Assembly (NCBI GenBank): GCA_946411565.1 | Contig: CAMKEM010000032.1 | Location: 1-33,187 of the forward strand | Reading direction: 5' to 3' | DNA length: 33,187 nt | DNA from: an uncultured Prevotellaceae bacterium | Lineage (GTDB): Bacteria; Bacteroidota; Bacteroidia; Bacteroidales; Bacteroidaceae | Part shown: positions 24,988 through 31,764 of the stretch, piece after piece | Layout: each line of letters opens with the position of its first letter | Numbering within the stretch: position 1 is the stretch's first letter | Translations under genes and position numbers: made by a program | The notes under the pieces: generated by a model | Databases searched by the model: none | Seen by the model: the letters and a program-made list of their open reading frames with translations, nothing else | What the model was told of the DNA's origin: nothing

Positions 24988-26577
24988 TTAAAACAAAGGA
25001 AGTGACTTACAACCGTTCGGGGCACGAATACGTAATGATTTTGATATGGTTGGTGCAATTCTATCTGTACTCACTACAGTCTCTACATGACTGGCTTTTA
25101 CGCCTGCTCCGTAGAAGATGATAGGGAATATTACTGCTGATGGGGTAGGGTTGAACTTCTCACCCGTATTTTCGTTTACAACTTGCCATCCTGGAGCCAC
25201 CTCACAGATGATGTCTCCTGACAATGTCATGCTATAGCCGTTTCTGATCTTCAGAAGGTTCTCGTTCGTTGAAGACAGAATGTTTTCGGATGTCTGAATA
25301 TCCCTTATTCCTTCACTCAGAAGAAGGAAATCGCGTGAACGCTTAAGTATCTCAGAAAGACTGAGTTGCTGTTGCTCTATGAGCTTATGATTGAGGTATA
25401 TCTGATTGTGATATACGGCATCTACATACTGTCCCTTACCATACACGTTGGAAAGGTACATATTGAGCAAATTTGCTGTTCTGTTGATGTAGAAAGTACC
25501 TGAAGGTATGCCATATTTGTCATAGTCAACATCCTCTATCTCCGAGTAGCCTGTTGATGACAATATGAACAGAACCTGTCCCTTACCAAGACGGTCCTCA
25601 AGTGTCTCTATTATGCGATTCAACTCATGGTCAAGGCGCATGTATGTGTCCTGAAGCTCAGTTCTGTTGCTTGCAAGAACACTCTCCAAAGGCTTGCCAG
25701 CGTAGTATTGTATGCATAGCAAGTCTGTCACATCGTCAGTACCAAGACCATTGTCCTTCTGACACTTCAAAGCTAAAAGCGATACTTCCTCGTTTACGAG
25801 CGCACTTCGCTTGAAGTCTATGAACTTTCTCTCTCCCGTGAATGGGTGTGAGAATGATTTCTGCATTCCTTCGCCCATAAATAGACTCAGCGTCTCGCCA
25901 AGACCGCTCAAAGGCGACCATTTAAGGCTCTTCAGCTTGTCGGCAATAGGGAAGTTTGCGGTTACTCCCATAGCCCATTGGTCTGCTGAAAGGGCGTATG
26001 CATTGGTGGTTGTCCAACGACCAGTGTTGTCGTCGATCCAGAGTGCCAAATCGCCTGCATGACCTGCACTTATGATTGCTGCATCTCGCTCAGGGCCAAT
26101 ACTATAAACCTTCGACATTCCATTGGTGAATACTTTCAGTTCATCACCTATAGTTGTCGTCATTAGTTTTTTTGCAGAAACGGCATCGCGACCTTGACCT
26201 GGCTTGACATTCTTGTCTTCCGTACAGCCAGTCCTGCGAAGCGTCTTACGGTCTATCCATGAGTTGCTTACAATCCCGTTGTAATATGGAGTTGCACCGG
26301 AAACGATAGTCGCTGTTGCTGATGAACGGTCGGCTGGGAAATAGTCGTTTATGGCTTTCTCATATACCAATCCGTCTCGCATAAGGCGTTTGAAACCGCC
26401 TTCGCTATAGAATCGCTCAAAAATCTGGAGGTAGTCGGAGCGCAACTGGTCGATGGTTATGTTTACCACCAGTTTTGGTAGTCCTGCTTCCTTCATCTGT
26501 GCCGCAGCCTCGTTGGCACACATACTCGCTAAGAGTAGGGCGGTTAGGCACTTGTATATGTTTGATGAATTCTTCAT
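24988..26577 (-). CDS. PafA-like alkaline phosphatase superfamily protein, probably inactive
   Basis: A 529-residue exported protein (signal peptide to about residue 26, AAA before QMKEAG). The fold is recognised from NITIDQLRSDYL (D43, the first metal ligand), the IVSGATPYYNGIVSNSWIDR block (91-110), SAGHAGDLALW and the final DRIAPTISKSLRI. By eye against PafA-type enzymes, several catalytic parts are missing: the Thr nucleophile position falls at R84, the D-Y-x-GH ligand pair is replaced by YAGKPLE, the ADHG pair by LSSTGYSE, and the D-T-H ligand near the end by PTPSAVIF. It overlaps lnb by 4 bases (ATGA), so translation is coupled. It may act as a binding or scaffold protein. Family call is firm, inactivity is inferred. 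Confidence 0.8.
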   Translation of the reverse strand: MKNSSNIYKCLTALLLASMCANEAAAQMKEAGLPKLVVNITIDQLRSDYLQIFERFYSEGGFKRLMRDGLVYEKAINDYFPADRSSATATIVSGATPYYNGIVSNSWIDRKTLRRTGCTEDKNVKPGQGRDAVSAKKLMTTTIGDELKVFTNGMSKVYSIGPERDAAIISAGHAGDLALWIDDNTGRWTTTNAYALSADQWAMGVTANFPIADKLKSLKWSPLSGLGETLSLFMGEGMQKSFSHPFTGERKFIDFKRSALVNEEVSLLALKCQKDNGLGTDDVTDLLCIQYYAGKPLESVLASNRTELQDTYMRLDHELNRIIETLEDRLGKGQVLFILSSTGYSEIEDVDYDKYGIPSGTFYINRTANLLNMYLSNVYGKGQYVDAVYHNQIYLNHKLIEQQQLSLSEILKRSRDFLLLSEGIRDIQTSENILSSTNENLLKIRNGYSMTLSGDIICEVAPGWQVVNENTGEKFNPTPSAVIFPIIFYGAGVKASHVETVVSTDRIAPTISKSLRIRAPNGCKSLPLF

Positions 26578-27731
26578 TCTTTATAATTTATACGATTAAA
26601 AATTCTGACTAGCAAAGATAATGCCAAAATGTTCATTCCTTCGGCATACGACTGAAAAATATTTCCAAAAAGGAATAAAATCATCATTACTAATGCCACA
26701 TTCCAGCGATGTTTCCACTTTGTCCAAGGTGACATTAGGAATAACCAGAGCGGATTCAGAATGAGCAGTTCCAAGTTGATTTGCACAAATGGGTGTTCGC
26801 TGAATACCATTGTCAGAGGCAGAAGTCCTGCTATTCCACAAATGTAGAAAAGCGTTACGTCACCACCCTTGAACAGTCTTTTCTTCTTTTTCCTTTCGCA
26901 GAAACTCCATACTAACACCAATGCAAATATTACCAATGCAAATGTTGTTGGTGTTAGGAAAAAGTCTGGCATTACCTCAATCTGAGGCGTCCCTGGTTGC
27001 AGAAGCCAAAAAGCACTATCCACGAGTGCTACTTGACTTCCGTCTGCTCTCGTGATTGTGGCTGAATCGAAATCTGCGGAAAGAACCTCTGGCAGAAACT
27101 CCCTTTCTGAATGTGATGCTGTTCGGTCGGCTTTTAGTCCGATGACAAGGTCATTGCCAGCCTTGCACCAGTCGTATCCGTCTGTTTTCCAATGCAGAAG
27201 GTCGCGAAACGTCTTGTCGCCTTTCTGCATAGAGGTTTCCTGATAGCTTACCTTTCCTTCTATGTTGTCAAGGATTATATCCCTTGCCTTTGTCGTACAG
27301 TTGTTGTAGATGTAGTTGTAGCGATAGATTCGGTTTTCAGGACGGTCGTTCTCATCCAATGCTTGCAAAATGCGTGCCTTTTCTGTCTCTGTGAGGTTTA
27401 GTCTCTGCTGATAGACTGCACTTCCGTAGAGGTAGTATTCGTACAGAAAGCGTTCCGTAGTGACTCTTGCCATTGTGTAGTCGGTAAAGCCGAGCACGAA
27501 GTTGGCAACAAAGTTTGGCTGAGAAGCATCGAAAACTCCCCAGTTTATAGCAACGTCCATACCGCGTTCCGTATCTACAACTCTTATCGCCGTGTGGCCA
27601 TAGAGACTGTAAATCTGTGCGTGAGGTTGGCAAGTCAGCAGACTTATCTCCGTCTTTGCCGATGCTCTAATTGTAAAAAGTGTCAAAAAGAGCGCGATTG
27701 ACGTGTAAAAATATACTATATTTCGTTTCAC
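26574..27731 (-). CDS. lnb: Lnb-type lipoprotein N-acyltransferase (DUF4105-family N-terminal domain)
   Basis: A 385-residue membrane protein. It has an N-terminal signal/anchor (IVYFYTSIALFLTLFTIRAS), a periplasmic domain with SLYGHTAIRV (H46) and YIYNNCTTKARDII (C145), and about five membrane helices from about residue 255 to the end. These match the Lnb layout of Bacteroides, which acylates the N-terminus of lipoproteins and takes the place of Lnt. H46 and C145 are the likely catalytic pair. The start is GTG at 27731 because no ATG is available in frame. It is followed by the phosphatase-like gene with a 4-base overlap and lies upstream of secA, so it is set among envelope-biogenesis genes. 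Confidence 0.8.
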   Translation of the reverse strand: MKRNIVYFYTSIALFLTLFTIRASAKTEISLLTCQPHAQIYSLYGHTAIRVVDTERGMDVAINWGVFDASQPNFVANFVLGFTDYTMARVTTERFLYEYYLYGSAVYQQRLNLTETEKARILQALDENDRPENRIYRYNYIYNNCTTKARDIILDNIEGKVSYQETSMQKGDKTFRDLLHWKTDGYDWCKAGNDLVIGLKADRTASHSEREFLPEVLSADFDSATITRADGSQVALVDSAFWLLQPGTPQIEVMPDFFLTPTTFALVIFALVLVWSFCERKKKKRLFKGGDVTLFYICGIAGLLPLTMVFSEHPFVQINLELLILNPLWLFLMSPWTKWKHRWNVALVMMILFLFGNIFQSYAEGMNILALSLLVRIFNRINYKE

Positions 27732-27788
27732 GATGCAAAAATAACTTTAATTTATCACATTTCGTGCGATTATTTCATTTTTTTTCGA

Positions 27789-27796
27789 TAATTTTG
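27789..27796 (+). promoter_or_regulatory. -7 box of the FadL-like gene
   Basis: TAATTTTG fits TAnnTTTG and is 36 bp before the ATG at 27833. The -33 position lacks a clear TTTG. The 101-bp divergent gap also holds a TATTTTTG on the minus strand (27742-27735), but it is only 3 bases from the lnb start. Confidence 0.5.
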
Positions 27797-27832
27797 CACC
27801 CTGTAATCAAAAAACGGACAAAAAACATATAA

Positions 27833-29134
27833 ATGAAGAAAATAATTGCTGCAATGAGCATCGCTTTGCTCACAACTCCAGCTTTAGCTCAGAGTGGAAC
27901 AAACTCTCCATATTCAATGTATGGAATCGGCGTGCTCTCAGATCAGGGTAATAGTTTTAACCGAGGAATGAATGGCGTTGGTATTGGTCTTCGTCCTCAT
28001 AACCAGATAAACTATCTCAATCCGGCTTCATATTCGGCTGTTGACTCTCTTTCTTTTATCTTTGATGCTGGTCTTTCCCTTCAGATAACGAACTTCAAGG
28101 AGGGTAAGGTGAGCAAGAATGCCAATAACGCAAACTTTGAATATGTAGTGGGCGGATTTCGCGTAGCTCGCAATCTCGGTGTGGCTTTTGGTCTTCTCCC
28201 TGTTTCAAATGTAGGATATAGCTTCTCACACTCAGGTACTATTGAGAATTCAGAAACTTCTACCTCTACAACCTATACGAATTTGTATTCAGGAAGTGGT
28301 GGCTTGCATGAGGCATTCATTGGTGTTGGCTATTCGCCTTTCAAGGGATTCTCTCTGGGTGTAAATTATGGCTATCTCTGGGGTGAGATTGATCGTACTA
28401 TCAGCAATTCCTATTCAGATACATATACCAAGAGCCTGTCAAAAGTTTCCAATTTTAGCGTTGGTAGCTATAAACTCGACTTTGGTGTTCAGTATCAGCA
28501 GAATTTGAACGACAAGGATGTTGTTACCGTTGGTGCTACTTACGGTTTGGGACATGGCCTTAATGCTGATCCTACTTTGTCTATTTATAGTTCAAGTGCT
28601 ATTAGTTCATCAAGTGCAGTTCGTACAGATACGACCACTTTTGAAGCCGATGGCGACATCGACCTTCCTGCTCAGATTTCAGCAGGCGTTTCATACGCTC
28701 ATGGCACAAAGTGGACAGCTGGTTTTGACTATAGCTTGCAGAAATGGTCAGAGGCTAAGTATCCGGAGGAAAAGGGGAATGCCTATGTGTCAAGGAAGGG
28801 CGTCTTCAACGATCTTCATAAGTTTAATGCAGGCTTTGAGTATTGTCAGAATACCGAAGGACGTAGTTTCATGTCTCGTATCCGCTATCGTTTGGGTGCA
28901 AGCTATTCTACTCCTTACCTCAAGATCGATGGAAAGGATGGCCCAAGTCAGGTGGCTGTAAGTGCTGGTGTCGGTATTCCAATCATGAATGCGTACAACA
29001 ACCGTTCTATGCTTAACGTGAGTGCCCAGTGGGTTTGTAATGATGCCTCTGGATTTATCAAAGAGAACACTTTCCGCATAAATGTAGGCTTCACATTCAA
29101 CGAGCGTTGGTTCGCTAAGTGGAAGTTCGAGTAA
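27833..29134 (+). CDS. FadL/OmpP1-like outer membrane beta-barrel protein
   Basis: A 433-residue exported protein (MKKIIAAMSIALLTTPALA, cleaved before QSGTNS). The mature part has an N-terminal GIGVLSDQGNSFNRGMNGVG and YLNPASY block, as in FadL/TodX-type transporters, then alternating amphipathic strands (for example GFSLGVNYGYLWGEI and RFRINVGFTFN-like ends) and a C-terminal aromatic strand (WFAKWKFE). FadL-like barrels admit hydrophobic molecules; the substrate here is unknown. It is followed by lptC, gldE-like and ppiD-like genes, a grouping that is common in Bacteroidota. The stop is followed at 5 bases by an 11-bp-unit array that reaches to the lptC start. Confidence 0.75.
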   Translation: MKKIIAAMSIALLTTPALAQSGTNSPYSMYGIGVLSDQGNSFNRGMNGVGIGLRPHNQINYLNPASYSAVDSLSFIFDAGLSLQITNFKEGKVSKNANNANFEYVVGGFRVARNLGVAFGLLPVSNVGYSFSHSGTIENSETSTSTTYTNLYSGSGGLHEAFIGVGYSPFKGFSLGVNYGYLWGEIDRTISNSYSDTYTKSLSKVSNFSVGSYKLDFGVQYQQNLNDKDVVTVGATYGLGHGLNADPTLSIYSSSAISSSSAVRTDTTTFEADGDIDLPAQISAGVSYAHGTKWTAGFDYSLQKWSEAKYPEEKGNAYVSRKGVFNDLHKFNAGFEYCQNTEGRSFMSRIRYRLGASYSTPYLKIDGKDGPSQVAVSAGVGIPIMNAYNNRSMLNVSAQWVCNDASGFIKENTFRINVGFTFNERWFAKWKFE

Positions 29135-29139
29135 GCGAG

Positions 29140-29262
29140 GAAGTAGGTCCTATGTACCTCCCTTGTAACTCCTATGTAAGTCCCATTTTTCGCCCTTTTC
29201 AGGGAACGGACCTGAAACGGACTTGAAACGGACCTGAAACGGACCTGTAACGGTATTATAAC
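29140..29262. repeat. 11-bp-unit inverted array, copy C, filling the gap before lptC
   Basis: Left units 29140-29150, 29151-29161 (TATGTACCTCC), 29162-29172, 29173-29183 (TATGTAAGTCC), core CATTTTTCGCCC (29184-29195), then inverted units GGACCTGAAAC (29208-29218), GGACTTGAAAC (29219-29229), GGACCTGAAAC (29230-29240), GGACCTGTAAC (29241-29251), and GGTATTATAAC (29252-29262). The next unit start, GGAATATG, contains the ATG of lptC. Confidence 0.85.
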
Positions 29263-29267
29263 GGAAT

Positions 29268-29954
29268 ATGAAAATAACGAAGGGTAATATTAATAGAATC
29301 GTTCCATTATGGTGCTTGGGCATCATAATGGTTCTCTCGTTTATTGCCTGTAACAATCCGAAGGAACATACGGCTCCTGCTATCTATGCACGTGATTCCG
29401 TGGCTATGATGACCAGCTATGGCGTTAATACGCTCATCAGCGATGAGGGCATTATGAAGTATCGTATTGTTACGGAGCGTTGGGAGGTGAACGAGAACCT
29501 GAACCCTAAGAGATGGATATTCCGTAGAGGAGTGTTCCTTGAGCAGTTTGATGAGAAATTCCATGTAGAGGCATTTATTCAGGCAGATACAGGCTTCTAT
29601 TTTACAGAAAAGAACCTTTGGCATCTTATTGGTAATGTTCGCGTGCGCACGTTGGATGGTGTTCGATATAGTTCCGAAGAACTGTATTGGGATCAGGACA
29701 AGCAGGAGTTGTATTCGTACAAGTACAGTCGTCTCATAACTCCTGAGCGTGAGATGGAAGGCTCGTATTTTAGAAGTGATGAGAAACTTCGTCACTACTT
29801 CATTACCAATTCCAAGGGCGCGTTCATGAAGAACGATATGTTCAAGGAAGATACCACTTCGAATAAGGCTTCAAGTGATACGTCGGCTGTTGCTCCGCCT
29901 AAGCGTGGAATGACTATGCCACGTAAGAAGACCCACCCCCAACCCCTCCCATAA
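29268..29954 (+). CDS. lptC: LPS export lipoprotein/periplasmic protein LptC
   Basis: A 228-residue LptC-family protein, the periplasmic part of the LPS export bridge between the inner-membrane LptBFG complex and LptA. The N-terminus is hydrophobic with a lipobox-like FIAC (C28), suggesting lipid anchoring. Residues about 45-195 give the beta-jellyroll pattern, with DEGIMKYRIVTERWEV at 59-75 and AFIQADTGFYFTEKNLWHLI. It is preceded by an 11-bp repeat array and followed by the CNNM-like gene. The last seven residues (THPQPLP) and the stop codon are encoded by a family-2 palindromic repeat, so the original C-terminus was probably replaced; it lies after the folded region, so the effect may be small. 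Confidence 0.85.
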   Translation: MKITKGNINRIVPLWCLGIIMVLSFIACNNPKEHTAPAIYARDSVAMMTSYGVNTLISDEGIMKYRIVTERWEVNENLNPKRWIFRRGVFLEQFDEKFHVEAFIQADTGFYFTEKNLWHLIGNVRVRTLDGVRYSSEELYWDQDKQELYSYKYSRLITPEREMEGSYFRSDEKLRHYFITNSKGAFMKNDMFKEDTTSNKASSDTSAVAPPKRGMTMPRKKTHPQPLP

Positions 29955-30064
29955 AGGGAGAGGAGTGGATAGAATTTAAAAAGCATATACTTCTATGACC
30001 CTATTTATAGATATAATGAGTGTAACTACTCCCCTCCCTTTATGGGAGGGGCTGGGGGTGGGTC
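29930..30064. repeat. Inverted pair of family-2 elements reaching into two genes
   Basis: 29930-29966 and 30028-30064 are reverse complements of each other, 35 of 37 bases, with inner CTCCC/GGGAG palindromes. The left copy encodes the end and stop of lptC; the right copy encodes residues 12-23 or so of the next protein (TPLPLWEGLGVG). The strand with GGGAGGGGCTGGGGGTGGG (30044-30062) has four G-tracts. Confidence 0.85.
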
Positions 30065-31302
30065 TGTCTATGCTCTTCTCCGCGTTCTTTTCGGGCATGG
30101 AGATAGCTTTTGTGTCCAGTAACAGGATGCAAGCGGAGGTGAATAAGGAGAGGGGAAGCATAACTGATCGCTTGGTTGCAAGGTTCTATCGCCATCCCAA
30201 TACGTTTGTTTCCACGATGCTCGTGGGCAATAACATAGCACTTGTTATCTATGGAATATTGATAGCTCGACTCTTTGATGCTACTATCTTTGCTGAGCTT
30301 TCCGAACCTGCAAAGGTAACAGGCGATACTATCCTCTCCACATTAATTGTTTTGTTTACGGGAGAGTTCCTTCCAAAGACGCTTTTCAAGGCTAACGCCA
30401 ATAAGTTTTTGAGAGGCTTTGCCTTGCCTGCATATCTTTGTTATATAATACTTTATCCAATTTCACGTTCATGTGCGACAATATCAAAAGTGTTATTGCG
30501 TGTTCTTGGCGTGAAGATGGAAAAGAAAGACTCGCATGAGGAGTTCTCGAAGGTGGATCTTGACTATTTCGTACAGCAATCTATAGATCAGGCTGGTGAT
30601 GATGCAAAGATTGACGAGGAGGTGCGAATATTCCAGAATGCACTTGATTTTTCAGATACGAAGGTGAGGGATTGTATGGTTCCACGTACAGAGATAAGGG
30701 CTGTTTCAACGGATAGTTCGGTATCTGAGCTTCGTCAGATGTTTATCGAATCTGGCCACTCGAAGATTATTGTCTATGAGAATGATATTGATAATATCAT
30801 CGGCTATATTCATTCTTCAGAATTATTCCATGACCTGAAGGATATCAAGGCGGCTGTGCGTCAGATGCCTTTTGTACCTGAGACTATGGCTGCAAAGACG
30901 TTGATGCACACTTTCCTTCAGCAGAAGAAGAGTCTTGGCGTTGTAGTGGATGAGTTTGGCGGTACGAGTGGTATTGTGGCACTTGAGGATATCGTAGAGG
31001 AGATTTTTGGCGATATTGAGGATGAGCACGATAGCACAAACTATATCTGCCATACTACAAGTGACGGAGAATTTATCATTTCTGCCCGTATGGAGATTGA
31101 CAAGGTGAATGAAATGCTGCACGTTTCATTACCAGAGTCAGATGACTACAAGACGGTTGGTGGACTTATCCTTGACCGTTACCAGAGCTTCCCTAAGCTT
31201 AACGAGGTTATTTCCATTGATGGTAAGTTCGAGTTTAAGGTTCTAAGGAGCACAAGGACGAAGATTGAGCTTGTGAAGCTTAAAGTTGTGAGCGAAGGAT
31301 AG
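29995..31302 (+). CDS. CNNM/CorC-type membrane protein with CBS domains, GldE-like
   Basis: A 435-residue protein with a DUF21/CNNM membrane part (residues about 25-190, helices LSMLFSAFFSGMEIAFVSS, FVSTMLVGNNIALVIYGIL, GEFLPKTLF, and LCYIILYPISRS), two CBS domains (about 210-330, from DCMVPRTEIRAV) and a CorC/HlyC C-terminal domain (YKTVGGLILDRYQSFPKL). Such proteins move or sense divalent cations; Bacteroidota GldE proteins share this layout, but gliding cannot be inferred. The start is at 29995 or 30016; both put the repeat-encoded TTPLPLWEGLGVG before the first helix. The next ATG (30070) lies inside that helix and would remove part of it. The gap to lptC is 40 bp. Confidence 0.85.
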   Translation: MTLFIDIMSVTTPLPLWEGLGVGLSMLFSAFFSGMEIAFVSSNRMQAEVNKERGSITDRLVARFYRHPNTFVSTMLVGNNIALVIYGILIARLFDATIFAELSEPAKVTGDTILSTLIVLFTGEFLPKTLFKANANKFLRGFALPAYLCYIILYPISRSCATISKVLLRVLGVKMEKKDSHEEFSKVDLDYFVQQSIDQAGDDAKIDEEVRIFQNALDFSDTKVRDCMVPRTEIRAVSTDSSVSELRQMFIESGHSKIIVYENDIDNIIGYIHSSELFHDLKDIKAAVRQMPFVPETMAAKTLMHTFLQQKKSLGVVVDEFGGTSGIVALEDIVEEIFGDIEDEHDSTNYICHTTSDGEFIISARMEIDKVNEMLHVSLPESDDYKTVGGLILDRYQSFPKLNEVISIDGKFEFKVLRSTRTKIELVKLKVVSEG

Positions 31303-31670
31303 GATGCCTTTGGTTCAACGTTTAACTTGTGATAATTGTAGAAAATACGGCGTAACTTGTTGGAATACAGGTGTTTGTGTGAATATGGAAGGAAAAAAGT
31401 TAAAGTTTAACCTTTTTGTATGACACCTACACACATTTGGCTTGGAGGGATGGCTAATGCTGGGTGATAGGGTGTGTGTATTTTTAGTTAAATATTTACT
31501 TAACCTTTGCATGTTGTTCCAGAAAAATTTCAAGAGTCAAGTGTTTTTTCCTTTTAGTCTTCAATCTTTAGTTCTTGGCTTTTTTGTTATTGTCAAATAG
31601 GGAGAAAATATGTTTTATTCCGAATAATATGAGAAAATAGTCTTTTTCATAGAAAATTTTATACTCAAAG
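31303..31670 (+). other. Non-coding gap between the CNNM-like and ppiD-like genes
   Basis: About 460 bp without a convincing gene. It holds a terminator-like hairpin (31428-31485), a symmetric GTTAAA-G-TTTAAC centre with A-run and T-run flanks (31393-31417), and T-rich sequence before the promoter near 31695. A 72-codon frame on the minus strand (31533-31315) has no recognisable protein and is not called. Confidence 0.5.
31428..31485 (+). terminator. Terminator-like hairpin after the CNNM-like gene
   Basis: TACACACA (31428-31435) pairs with TGTGTGTA (31473-31480), extended inward by three G-U pairs, with a 31-base apical region, followed by TTTTT. The long loop and short stem make it a moderate call. 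Confidence 0.45.
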
Positions 31671-31702
31671 TTGCGCTTTTTCCTTTTTTTTTACTAACTT
31701 TG
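31671..31702 (+). promoter_or_regulatory. Promoter of the ppiD-like gene
   Basis: TTG at 31671-31673, 21 bp, then TAACTTTG at 31695-31702. The leader is about 55 bases and very A-rich (AAAAACAAA words) up to the ATG at 31765. Confidence 0.6.
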
Positions 31703-31764
31703 TACGCAATTTGTAAAAGAGTAAAAAAAGAACAAAAACAAAATAATAAAAACCAAATCAAAAA

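Noticed and set aside
31315..31533. 72-codon frame on minus after the CNNM-like gene
   Set aside because: It crosses the terminator-like hairpin and repeats, and the peptide resembles no family I know.
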